Positions 1 through 8,405 of a stretch of DNA of 64,000 nucleotides are shown here, in pieces. A program made the translations under genes and the position numbers. This DNA comes from Herbaspirillum sp. RV1423 (GTDB lineage Bacteria > Pseudomonadota > Gammaproteobacteria > Burkholderiales > Burkholderiaceae_D): positions 163,602-227,601 of the forward strand of contig NZ_CBXX010000007.1 of assembly GCF_000577615.1 (NCBI RefSeq). Direction: 5' to 3'. The notes under the pieces are model-generated. The model had not been told where the DNA came from. It worked only from the letters and a program-made list of their open reading frames with translations, and ran no database searches. The stretch's first letter is position 1. Each line of letters opens with the position of its first letter.

Positions 1-1
1 C

Positions 2-625
2 AAATTACTCGAAAAATTCAACAAGATTGTCGAGACCATTGGCGTCAAATCGGTGGAGACGCGCGCCCTCGACAATCCATTTTCCCGAGATGCGGGACTA
101 TTGGGCACTTGTTGCGATCTCCTGGTTCTCGGGCAAAGCGATCCCAGCGACAGTAATTCCATCGAATCCGAGATCACGGCGGATCTCCTGACAGGATCTG
201 CTTATCCTGTTCTGATGATGCCGTATAAGGAGTCATTCAAGAAAGTCGGTTCCCATGTATTAATTGCCTGGGACGGAAGCAGAGAATCGCAGCGCGCAAT
301 CCGCGATGCAATTCCGTTTCTGCAGAAAGCGGAGAATGTTCACCTTGTCACGTTTAGTCATGGCCTGCAAGCAGAAGATCTTCATCGGCAATCATTGGCG
401 GACATCCAGGCGTATTTGATGCGTTACGGCGTGCGTGTCGACGTCAGCGAAAGAGCGACCAATTCCGACGTCGGCGATGCTTTGCTGATGTTGATAAGCA
501 GTACACGCTCAAACCTGCTTGTGATGGGATGTTATGGTCATTCTCCCTTCCGCGAAATGGTGTTCGGAGGAGTCACTCGCAAGATATTGAAAACAATGAA
601 TGCTCCCGTACTCTTATCTCATTGA
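2..625 (+). CDS. Universal stress protein, tandem UspA type (5' end outside window)
   Basis: The reading frame is already open at base 2, so the true start lies upstream; the GTG at 53 is internal. The visible 207 residues hold the end of one Usp domain (CDLLVLGQ, then an acidic linker) and one complete second domain starting near GSHVLIAWDGS and ending VMGCYGHSPFREMVFGG. The latter is the G-x2-G-x9-G ATP-binding loop of the UspA superfamily. Two-domain Usps of about 280 residues are common in low-oxygen regulons of proteobacteria. The downstream neighbour is an FNR-like regulator, which fits such a role, but no promoter of this gene can be seen. Confidence 0.9.
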   Translation, partial: KLLEKFNKIVETIGVKSVETRALDNPFSRDAGLLGTCCDLLVLGQSDPSDSNSIESEITADLLTGSAYPVLMMPYKESFKKVGSHVLIAWDGSRESQRAIRDAIPFLQKAENVHLVTFSHGLQAEDLHRQSLADIQAYLMRYGVRVDVSERATNSDVGDALLMLISSTRSNLLVMGCYGHSPFREMVFGGVTRKILKTMNAPVLLSH

Positions 626-1041
626 CCATGCCGAATATCTTGAATGTCGATTTACGGTCTGATTGACATATCGTTCAGCACACTTTCCGGTCGCTGACAC
701 AATGGCGAGACATTGCCGGATCCGGTTCAATGGTCTCGCATTTCTTTCGGATTTGAGCACAAGATACCCCAGTGCAACATTGACGTCTCTCGCAACGAGC
801 AGGTCTGGTTGCACGCAGCAGGCCATTTGCGAAATAATCGTCGCGAAAGCAACCTAGGCTGGACGGGAGGTTGTTCAATGCTTCTGCAAAGGACACGCGT
901 CCTGCCCAGAATTACAGCGCTGACAGCGTATCGTCCGGTACTCTCCCATCACGCCTCCCCCCTCAATACTCAACGATATGGCAATTTGGACACTCCCGCG
1001 TATTCCAGGAGGTCAATTGCGGTCACTTGATTTGACATGAA
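626..1041. other. Intergenic stretch without a recognisable gene
   Basis: Short overlapping open frames on both strands have no family resemblance and no ribosome-binding site. Nothing is recognised until the FNR-like boxes that follow. Confidence 0.6.
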
Positions 1042-1055
1042 CTGATATAGATCAA
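1042..1055. promoter_or_regulatory. FNR-like box 1 upstream of the FNR-family gene
   Basis: CTGATATAGATCAA matches TTGAT-N4-ATCAA at 9 of 10 defined positions. Its centre is 54 bp upstream of the centre of a second, weaker box, an arrangement typical of tandem activator sites. Confidence 0.65.
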
Positions 1056-1095
1056 AGGATACGTGCTTAGATTGCCCAACGGCGCTCTGGAGTTC

Positions 1096-1109
1096 CTAAT
1101 ATAAATCAA
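1096..1109. promoter_or_regulatory. FNR-like box 2 upstream of the FNR-family gene
   Basis: CTAATATAAATCAA matches the FNR consensus at 8 of 10 defined positions. A CAATAT element at 1134-1139 would be the -10 of a class II promoter starting near 1144, about 41.5 bp from this box. That leaves a short leader before the ATG at 1172 and suggests autoregulation. Confidence 0.55.
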
Positions 1110-1171
1110 GAAGATGCGAGTGTATCCGCACGACAATATCCGATTGCGTGGGCTTATCGAGTGAGTGCGTC

Positions 1172-1939
1172 ATGACCATGTCTTCCATCTCCTTCGCGTC
1201 GCAGAGTGTTCCTCCGATTCTCCCGGGCAAAAACGACTATGCTCTCTGCTTGACGCATCCTTGCTGGCACGGATTGAGCGAGTCCGACGCAATCAGCCTG
1301 GACCGTATGACACGTTGTCCACGTGTTCGCATGGGCGATCGTCTTTATCGGATGAATGACCTGTTCGAAAACCTGTACATCGTTCAGTCAGGCTGTATCA
1401 AGACATCGATTGTGAATGTTGCCGGCGTCGAACAGGTCACCGGGTTCTATCTGCATGGTGAGATGTTCGGGATCGACGGTATAGTGGATAAGCGATACGC
1501 GGCTACGGCGGTCGCGTTGGAAGACGGCCAGATATATGAAATCCCCTTTGAGCAACTTGAGAAACTTTGTCTGGCGTCACCCGATCTGCGTCACCGCGTA
1601 TTGAAAATAGCCAGTAATCAAATCGTGTCAAGCCAAAGCACCATGCTTATCGGAACAGTGCGGGCGGAGCAGCGCCTTGCCATTTTCTTGAACAATTTTT
1701 CCGTTCGCAATTCACTTCTTGGCCATTCTGCGTTCCAGTTTAGATTGCCCATGACTCGTTACGATATTGGCAGCTATCTTTACCTCACTAGTGAATGTGT
1801 GAGTCGCCTCATTGCAAAATTCAAGACCACAGGACTCATCGAAGTCGACAAACGGGAGGTGCGCCTGCTTGACATTGCGGCGCTGAAGTCCTTGGCCGAT
1901 GGTTCTTGCCCCTTGCTATTGAACGAGCGTGCGGCCTGA
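1172..1939 (+). CDS. Crp/FNR-family regulator, FixK/FNR-like, without FNR iron-sulfur cysteines
   Basis: 255 residues from the ATG at 1172; a GTG at 1148 would add eight residues but would leave almost no leader. An N-terminal cyclic-nucleotide-binding-like beta roll is followed by a winged helix-turn-helix. The recognition helix reads SECVSRLI, keeping the E-x-x-S-R pattern with which FNR and FixK read TTGAT. The E. coli FNR cluster pattern C-x2-C-x5-C is absent: only scattered Cys near residues 26, 31 and 49 exist. The position of FNR Cys122 (CEIPFE) is Tyr (YEIPFE). It is therefore probably not a classical 4Fe-4S oxygen sensor. It is the likely reader of the FNR-like boxes found up to 24.4 kb. 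Confidence 0.9.
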   Translation: MTMSSISFASQSVPPILPGKNDYALCLTHPCWHGLSESDAISLDRMTRCPRVRMGDRLYRMNDLFENLYIVQSGCIKTSIVNVAGVEQVTGFYLHGEMFGIDGIVDKRYAATAVALEDGQIYEIPFEQLEKLCLASPDLRHRVLKIASNQIVSSQSTMLIGTVRAEQRLAIFLNNFSVRNSLLGHSAFQFRLPMTRYDIGSYLYLTSECVSRLIAKFKTTGLIEVDKREVRLLDIAALKSLADGSCPLLLNERAA

Positions 1940-2283
1940 TGCGGGGCGCACTCCAATATCTTCCTGTATTCGTTCACTAACGCTTTCAAAATCAGTTCGT
2001 CAGTTCCTCAGTTCCTCACTTCTCTCTTCTGCACGATTTTCTCGCGCTGTCCATATCCGCCACTCCCTGCTCGGATACGCCAAATACCTTGTCCACATTG
2101 GGCAGGGTTTTGTCGCGACTCCGCGCTCCCCTCGTTCTATTATCAAATCATCCGGATGCATCGCAGCATATAGAAAATAGTCTCTGATGATTTTCCGGAG
2201 TCAATGGAACACAAGCAGCAATTGTTGCCGCCAATGTCCGCAGGACACTGAAACATTATTATCTGGAAACTCACGGGATTGAC
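1940..2283. other. Intergenic stretch without a recognisable gene
   Basis: No frame here has a recognisable product or ribosome-binding site, and no clear terminator hairpin was found behind the FNR-family gene. Confidence 0.5.
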
Positions 2284-2541
2284 ATGCGACGGCTTATTAC
2301 ACGGGACGGCATTGCAGCCGCGCTGCAGCAGGAAACATCAGGCATGCCGCTGGAAGACATTATCGAAGACACCGGCGTCTCCAGGCGCGCCTTCCTGAAA
2401 ATGCGCAAGCGCTACATCCCCTTGTCAGATCTGCTCAGGGATCTGCGTGCATTGCAGGAAGAAAATTTGCGCCTGAAGGAATCGATTACCGACCTGACAA
2501 TCGAGCTCTGCAGGCTGGTCGATCTGCTCCATCCAAAATAA
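2284..2541 (+). CDS. IS3 OrfA-like HTH/leucine-zipper protein without OrfB
   Basis: 85 residues. The N-terminal half is a transposase-like helix-turn-helix (DIIEDTGVSRRAFLKMRKRY). The C-terminal half is a heptad zipper beginning LQEENLRLKESITDL. This is the build of IS3-family OrfA, yet no OrfB or terminal repeats follow within the 109 bp before pgaA. A homologue of identical length lies on the other strand at 11506-11763. It could be an IS remnant or a domesticated DNA-binding protein acting on pga. Confidence 0.7.
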   Translation: MRRLITRDGIAAALQQETSGMPLEDIIEDTGVSRRAFLKMRKRYIPLSDLLRDLRALQEENLRLKESITDLTIELCRLVDLLHPK

Positions 2542-2650
2542 AGCGTCGGCCGACACTATCGATCACTGCTCGAGGACTTCCTCGGCATCTCGATCGGCTC
2601 AGACATCAACATCGCACCACCGTAGTGAATGAAGCCCTAAGGCATGAGCC

Positions 2651-4816
2651 ATGAAAAACAAAACCAGAATTGCCTTGGCAGTTGCGATCGCAAGCTTCGG
2701 TCAGACGGCGGTACAGGCCGAGACGCCGATATCCGGGCTCGAAGCGGCCGTTGCCGCGCCCGCATCGCCATTACCTGCGACGCCGGTAAACCGTGCAGCG
2801 ACAAACTCAGTCAGCGAAACTGCGGCGACGTACGGCATGGATGCGAGTACAGATACCGATACCTTTTCGGATGTGGCTATACCGGCGCCGATATCGGTTC
2901 CTACGCCCGCGCCGCCGCCACTGCCGGCAGCCAAAACCGCCACGGTCGGCGCATTGCCAGCGACACAAGACGATCTCATCGCACGCCTGAAGAGTTTCGA
3001 CAGAGTGCTATTGCGCCATCCTGACGACCGGGCGGCACGAGAAGGAAGACTGTTGACGCTCTCCCGGCTCGGCGCCGGCGACATCGCCATTGCAGAGGCC
3101 GAGCGCTATCCAGCCGTCAGTCGCGAAGTGGTCGCCCGCCTCTACGAAGAGAGAGCGACACTTGCCGTTCGCTGGAGTGAAAATACCTACTACGCCAAAC
3201 CGGGTCAAGAATATCCCGGCTATGACCGCGCGATAGCCCTTGCACAGGCCAATCTGCAGCAATATCCGGAATCGCTGCAGTCACGTTACGACCTCGTGCG
3301 GGCGTTGAACAATCGCAAACGCAGAACTGAAGCCATCGCGATTTATGCGGCGCTGCCGGACCAACAATCAGACATCCCTTCCGAGGTGCATGAAAGCGCA
3401 GGCTCCGCCTATCTGGCGGAGAAGCAGCCGGAACTCGCCGAGCAGGCATTTCGCAAGGCCGTCGCCAGGAAACCAGGCAATTTCAACGCCGGCATGGGCT
3501 TGTTCTATGCACTCGTGGATCAAAACAGATTTCCGGAAGCGCGTGAACATATCGATACGCTGGCCGAGCAGGCCTTGCTTCCGCAAGACAAATTCAGTGC
3601 GGCAACTGCTGCCGCCTTTGAACGCGCCTTCGAGGGGCATCTGGAGGTGGCGCAGGTGCGCCTGGAGAAATTGCAGGATGAAGCACCGTCGAGCGACCAA
3701 CTGCACATGGCGCTCGGCAAGGTGTATCTCTGGCGTGGCTGGCCTCGACGCGCCCGCGAGCAATTCGACATGGTCATGCAGCGCGACCCCGACAACCTTC
3801 AGGCCGGCGCTGCTTTAGTGGAAACCGATGCGTCGCTCGGCAACTTCGGTGCCGCCGACGACAGGCTTGCACAACTTAAGGCGATAGCGCCGGCGGATGG
3901 CGACGTCATGAATCAGGCACGCGCGCAAGAAGTACGCAACTACAATGAATTGACGGTGTCGTTGATCGGCACGCGCAGCTCTGAAAATATCAGCTCCGGG
4001 CGAGGCGTGATCGTCGAAAGCAAACTGCTTGCGAAACCGATGTGGCCGCAATTACGCCCATTCATTCACGAATACTTCGAGCGCGGCATCACCAGTCAAC
4101 TATCCTCTGATTACCGGCGTCTTGGCGCCGGCTTGCAATACACCATCGCCAACGTGGGTGTCGTCGAAGCCGAAGTACAGCAGGAATTTTTCAAGAACCC
4201 GAAAACCAGTGTCGCGCTGACCGGAGATTTCCGGCTCAACGATCAATGGACGGTACGCGGACGCATCGATTCAAACTCGCTCGATGTGCCGTTGGTAGCG
4301 CGCTATTACGACATCTCCGGCTGGCAGGTCGGTGGCGGAGTGAGCTATCGAGACAGCGAACGCTGGTCGGTCTCGGCCGATGTGAGCCAGTTGAACATGT
4401 CCGACCAGAATACGCGCCGCTCGGCATTGGTGCGTGGCGCCGCCACGGTGATCCAGGGACCATCCTACAAGGGCAGCGTCGAGCTGGAGCTGTACCGCGC
4501 GACCAACAGCGTCGCCAACGCGGCCTATTTCAATCCTCAGGACAGTCAGTCAGTGATGTTTTCTTATGTCAGCGATTGGAATAACTTCCAACGCTATAAC
4601 CGCTCGTTTGGACAACGGCTGATTCTGTCGATAGGACGCCAGTCCGAGCACGGTTTTTCATCCGCAACCATCGGAGGCGTCAGCTATGAGCAGCGCGTCA
4701 GCGTGAGCGACACGTTGTCGTTGAATTACGGCGCCGGTTATGTCCGGCGCATCTATAGCGGCAACATCTCTTCCGGCCCCGAAGTCCATCTGAACCTGAA
4801 CTGGAAATTCCTATGA
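2651..4816 (+). CDS. pgaA: Poly-beta-1,6-GlcNAc export porin PgaA
   Basis: 721 residues; E. coli PgaA has about 807. Signal peptide (MKNKTRIALAVAIASFGQ, cleavage near VQA-ET), then a Pro/Ala-rich linker to about residue 100, tetratricopeptide-type helical repeats to about residue 430 and a C-terminal 16-strand beta-barrel ending in the outer-membrane signature LNWKFL. The TPR part is known to bind PgaB and guide de-N-acetylated PNAG through the barrel. First gene of pgaABCD; its stop overlaps the pgaB start by four bases (ATGA). The ATG at 2644 is in another frame. Confidence 0.93.
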   Translation: MKNKTRIALAVAIASFGQTAVQAETPISGLEAAVAAPASPLPATPVNRAATNSVSETAATYGMDASTDTDTFSDVAIPAPISVPTPAPPPLPAAKTATVGALPATQDDLIARLKSFDRVLLRHPDDRAAREGRLLTLSRLGAGDIAIAEAERYPAVSREVVARLYEERATLAVRWSENTYYAKPGQEYPGYDRAIALAQANLQQYPESLQSRYDLVRALNNRKRRTEAIAIYAALPDQQSDIPSEVHESAGSAYLAEKQPELAEQAFRKAVARKPGNFNAGMGLFYALVDQNRFPEAREHIDTLAEQALLPQDKFSAATAAAFERAFEGHLEVAQVRLEKLQDEAPSSDQLHMALGKVYLWRGWPRRAREQFDMVMQRDPDNLQAGAALVETDASLGNFGAADDRLAQLKAIAPADGDVMNQARAQEVRNYNELTVSLIGTRSSENISSGRGVIVESKLLAKPMWPQLRPFIHEYFERGITSQLSSDYRRLGAGLQYTIANVGVVEAEVQQEFFKNPKTSVALTGDFRLNDQWTVRGRIDSNSLDVPLVARYYDISGWQVGGGVSYRDSERWSVSADVSQLNMSDQNTRRSALVRGAATVIQGPSYKGSVELELYRATNSVANAAYFNPQDSQSVMFSYVSDWNNFQRYNRSFGQRLILSIGRQSEHGFSSATIGGVSYEQRVSVSDTLSLNYGAGYVRRIYSGNISSGPEVHLNLNWKFL

Positions 4817-6645
4817 CCGCCTCGCGTCTGCACCGCTTTCAACCGCGCTTGCCCGCTGTTCGCCATCCGCACAGATTTTTCCTTGCGGCGCTATTGCCCT
4901 TGCTCGGATTGTTGCTGGCCATTCTGTCGACGATGGTGCAGGCGGCCACGACAACGACATCCACAACGGAAACGATCACCGTCGCGCCGGGCCAGTCTTA
5001 TCTGGTGTTTTGTTATCACTCGGTACCTGCAACGGCCAATGGCAGCGCAGGAGCCAACAGCACAACCAATTTCGCAGGCCAGTTGGCCTGGCTTCGCAGC
5101 AACGGCTACACCGCCATCAGCATGGACGACATACTGCGGGCCAAGGCCGGCCAACGTCCGTTGCCGCAAAAGAGCTTTTTATTGACAGTGGATGACGGTT
5201 ACGAAGATTTTTACGTGAATGTCTTCCCGTTACTGAAGCTCTATAAGATCCCGGCGGTATTCGGTCTGGTCGGACGGTGGATTGAGGATGGCCGCGATCC
5301 GAAAGTCAGTCAGAGCGACCCTGGTTATGCCAGCCAGCAATTCGTGAACTGGGCGCAGGTCAGGGAAATGTCCGACTCCGGCCTGGTGGAAATGGCGTCG
5401 CACAGCTACGACCTGCATCACGGCATTCTCGCCAATCCGCAACACAATACCGAGCCTGCCGCAGTGACGCAGGAATATGACCCGGACAAACAATCCTATG
5501 AGACGCCCGATCAACGTCGTCTGCGCGTCAGATCCGATCTGCGCAAGAACTCGGCCCTGATCGCCCGCCACACAGGAATCCGGCCTCGCATCATGGTCTG
5601 GCCGTATGGAGCGGTGGACCGCATCTCGGCGGAGGAGGCTGCCGCCGCCGGAATGCCGATCAACTTCACATTGACGGATGGCGTAGGTTCGACGCTCGAC
5701 ACCGCCGTCATCCCGCGGAATCTGATCGGCGATGAGCTGCCGCTGACCAGCTTCACCTACATGGTTACGCACGAAGTGCTGCAAGACAATGCCGATGCGG
5801 TGCGGGCGATCAAAATCAGTCTTGACCGGGTCTACGATCCCGATCCGACGAAAGAAGACGAAAAGCTCGGCCGCATGCTCGATCAGACTGCCAGGCTCGG
5901 GATCAACACGGTCTTGCTGCAGCCCTTTGCCGCACCGGCTAGCGGGCGTTTCTCCAGCGAAGCTTATTTCCCTAACTCGGTGTTGCCGATGCGCGCAGAT
6001 CTGCTCAATCGCGTGGCCTGGCAATTTCGCAGCCGTCTTGGCGTAGATGTGTTCATTCTGATCGATACCGCCAAGGTTGCACGTATTGAGAGCGGCATTC
6101 CGCATCCGCTCGACATCTCGGATCGGGAAGACCGCGAGCACTTATTGAACCTGTACAGCGAGCTTAGCCTGGCAAGCCCTGCCCAGGGACTGATGTTTGA
6201 CACCCCCGCCGTTGACGGGGCGCAATTCAACTTCTACGTCGAACTGCTGGGGCGCAGCAGTTACATCAGGCCACCCATGCTGTTTTACGCCGCCGGCGAT
6301 GAGAATTCGGCTGACGCCATCATTCATTTATCGTTCTCGCATGCGATGACGGGAGCGTCGGACAGAGTTGCTTTTCCTGCGCCCGTCGACGCACCGCCGG
6401 ACAAGATGGCGACCTTCGTGCGGCAACTCCCGGCAAACCGGGCCGGCATCCTTAGCTTGCCGGTCAAGGGAGCCAGCATCAAACAGCTTGAGAACGTCGT
6501 GGAGAACATGTCTTTTTTCCAGCGGCATGGTGTGTCCGATTTCATGCTTGACGACGACACGTTCATGGACGATCCGGTGAAGTTCGATATGTTGAGAAAG
6601 GCCGTGTCCCTCAAAAACAATCCGCTTCTTACACCAGGGAAATAG
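4813..6645 (+). CDS. pgaB: Poly-beta-1,6-GlcNAc N-deacetylase PgaB
   Basis: 610 residues, shorter than E. coli PgaB (about 672). Long hydrophobic N-terminus (about 22-45) without a lipobox cysteine, although E. coli PgaB is a lipoprotein. A NodB-type deacetylase domain (about 60-300) retains the catalytic/metal Asp pair TVDDGY (D127, D128) and the metal histidines in SHSYDLH (H197, H202). The C-terminal half aligns loosely with the PgaB glycosidase domain (GH153). At the strand where active members read FHDDA it has MFDTPA (about 459-464), so hydrolase activity is doubtful. It acts in the periplasm to deacetylate PNAG for export. Confidence 0.92.
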   Translation: MTASRLHRFQPRLPAVRHPHRFFLAALLPLLGLLLAILSTMVQAATTTTSTTETITVAPGQSYLVFCYHSVPATANGSAGANSTTNFAGQLAWLRSNGYTAISMDDILRAKAGQRPLPQKSFLLTVDDGYEDFYVNVFPLLKLYKIPAVFGLVGRWIEDGRDPKVSQSDPGYASQQFVNWAQVREMSDSGLVEMASHSYDLHHGILANPQHNTEPAAVTQEYDPDKQSYETPDQRRLRVRSDLRKNSALIARHTGIRPRIMVWPYGAVDRISAEEAAAAGMPINFTLTDGVGSTLDTAVIPRNLIGDELPLTSFTYMVTHEVLQDNADAVRAIKISLDRVYDPDPTKEDEKLGRMLDQTARLGINTVLLQPFAAPASGRFSSEAYFPNSVLPMRADLLNRVAWQFRSRLGVDVFILIDTAKVARIESGIPHPLDISDREDREHLLNLYSELSLASPAQGLMFDTPAVDGAQFNFYVELLGRSSYIRPPMLFYAAGDENSADAIIHLSFSHAMTGASDRVAFPAPVDAPPDKMATFVRQLPANRAGILSLPVKGASIKQLENVVENMSFFQRHGVSDFMLDDDTFMDDPVKFDMLRKAVSLKNNPLLTPGK

Positions 6646-6650
6646 ACAAG

Positions 6651-7913
6651 ATGGAAAATCCATCATTTTACGTAGCGATGCTTGGCCTGATATCGGACTA
6701 TGTGTTTTTTTATCCGCTGGCAATGACTCATGTCTGGCTCATCGGCGCGCTGCTGTACTACCTGAAGTGGGAACGCGCGCAGCCGGAAACCGTCAGGCTG
6801 GCGCACTATCCTCCGATCTCGATTCTGCTGCCTTGCCATAATGAAGGCGACAACGTTTACGAGACCATCGGCTGGCTGTTGCAACAAGATTATCCGGCCT
6901 ACGAAATCATCGCGATCAATGACGGCAGCACCGATAATACGGGCGAGTTGCTGGATCAGCTATGCACGATGCATCCCAAGCTACGCGTGGTGCATCTGGC
7001 AGCCAATCAGGGAAAGGCGGTAGCCATGTGCGTCGGCGCGCTGCTCGCCAACAGCGAGTATCTTGTCTGCATCGACGGCGATGCATTACTGGAGGTCGAT
7101 GCCTGCAGTTGGATGATGTCGCATTTCGTGCACCCGCACGTGGGCGCCGTCACCGGCAATCCGCGCATTCGCAATCGCTCTACCTTGCTGGGGAAAATTC
7201 AGGTCGGAGAATTCTCAAGCATTGTCGGCATTATCAAGCGTGCGCAGCGTATCTACGGCCGTATATTCTCCGTGTCTGGCGTCGTAGCGGCATTCCGCAA
7301 GTCGGCGCTGGCCGAGGTCGACTTCTGGACGCCGGACATGATTACCGAGGACGTCGACGTCACCTGGAAATTGCAGCGCGCCGGCTGGGAAGTCCGTTTC
7401 GAGCCCAAGGCGAAATGCTGGATACTGATGCCGGAAACCTTTGCCGGCCTGTGGAAACAGCGGCTGCGCTGGGCGCAGGGAGGATCCGAAGTTTTTCTGC
7501 GCAACGCCGACATCTTCCTGCATTGGAAACACCGCCACATGTGGCCCATGTTCATCGAGCTGGCAGCCAGCTTGCTATGGGTCTATGCCACCGCCTCGTT
7601 GACAGTGATTTTGCTCATTGCTTTTTTGCTCGGCGAGAGTACGCCGATGCAGCCTTGGCAATCGATCTTATCGACGCAAAGTACATTCTTCATCCTGATC
7701 ATCAGCTCATTGATCCAGTTCAGCTTTGGCCTGTATCTCGATAGCCGCTACGAGAAAGACTTATGGAAGACCTATGTGTGGATCATCTGGTACCCCTTTG
7801 TGTACTGGATAATGATAGCCTGCGCGACGCTTGTCGGATTTCCGAAGGCGCTATTCAGGAAAAAAGGACAACGAGCAGTCTGGACCAGTCCGGACAGAGG
7901 ATTCAAATCATGA
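6651..7913 (+). CDS. pgaC: Poly-beta-1,6-GlcNAc synthase PgaC
   Basis: 420 residues, inner-membrane family 2 glycosyltransferase that polymerises UDP-GlcNAc. N-terminal membrane segment (about 10-35), then the GT-A core: INDGSTDNT (nucleotide Asp), CIDGDA (DxD-type metal site), TEDVDVTWKL (catalytic Asp) and QRLRWAQGG (QxxRW). Two to three membrane helices follow (about 300-400). All catalytic motifs are intact. Starts five bases after pgaB and overlaps pgaD by ATGA. In E. coli, PgaC plus PgaD form the synthase activated by cyclic-di-GMP. Confidence 0.95.
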   Translation: MENPSFYVAMLGLISDYVFFYPLAMTHVWLIGALLYYLKWERAQPETVRLAHYPPISILLPCHNEGDNVYETIGWLLQQDYPAYEIIAINDGSTDNTGELLDQLCTMHPKLRVVHLAANQGKAVAMCVGALLANSEYLVCIDGDALLEVDACSWMMSHFVHPHVGAVTGNPRIRNRSTLLGKIQVGEFSSIVGIIKRAQRIYGRIFSVSGVVAAFRKSALAEVDFWTPDMITEDVDVTWKLQRAGWEVRFEPKAKCWILMPETFAGLWKQRLRWAQGGSEVFLRNADIFLHWKHRHMWPMFIELAASLLWVYATASLTVILLIAFLLGESTPMQPWQSILSTQSTFFILIISSLIQFSFGLYLDSRYEKDLWKTYVWIIWYPFVYWIMIACATLVGFPKALFRKKGQRAVWTSPDRGFKS

Positions 7914-8398
7914 AATCGCAACTCATCATCAACCTGAATACGTCCAAACGACCGTTGATACGCGCCCGCGACAGTGTATTGTTCTTCTCTTGCTGGGCGA
8001 TGTGGGGCGCCGTCTTCCTGGCGGTCGTCAATGGCAGCGAATGGAGTGAACTGGGCACATCGTTTCAGCACTGGCTGATGGCGCAAGAAATTTTTCTCAG
8101 ATCTCTGCTGGCGTCGTTTCATATCCCGACGACCTATGTGATGATGCTGCTGCTATTGGTCGTCGGCTTTTCACTATGGTCGGCGGCAAACCTGGTGCTA
8201 TCCCCTCCCCTCCGCGCGCAAGGCGCGACGCCCCCGTTGACGCTCGAAGATATGGCGCGTCATTTCCACCTTGATCTGGCTCTGGTCGATGCAATGCAGA
8301 AGGAAAAACAGGTTCTGGTTTTTCATGCTTTGTCCGGTGTGGTGACGGAATTGCGCAGAGTGCAAAACCGTCCGCAACATCAGCTTCTGGAAGCATGA
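7910..8398 (+). CDS. pgaD: PNAG synthase accessory subunit PgaD
   Basis: 162 residues, started at the ATG inside the pgaC stop (ATGA), which matches the operon style. Two membrane helices (about 22-45 and 70-95), then a charged cytoplasmic tail. This is the PgaD topology; E. coli PgaD is about 137 residues. PgaD stabilises PgaC and takes part in cyclic-di-GMP control. The longer frame from 7763 overlaps pgaC and is not supported. Confidence 0.88.
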   Translation: MKSQLIINLNTSKRPLIRARDSVLFFSCWAMWGAVFLAVVNGSEWSELGTSFQHWLMAQEIFLRSLLASFHIPTTYVMMLLLLVVGFSLWSAANLVLSPPLRAQGATPPLTLEDMARHFHLDLALVDAMQKEKQVLVFHALSGVVTELRRVQNRPQHQLLEA

Positions 8399-8405
8399 AT
8401 ACCGT

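Noticed and set aside
5230..6141. 303-codon minus-strand frame opposite pgaB
   Set aside because: pgaB catalytic motifs prove the plus strand to be coding.
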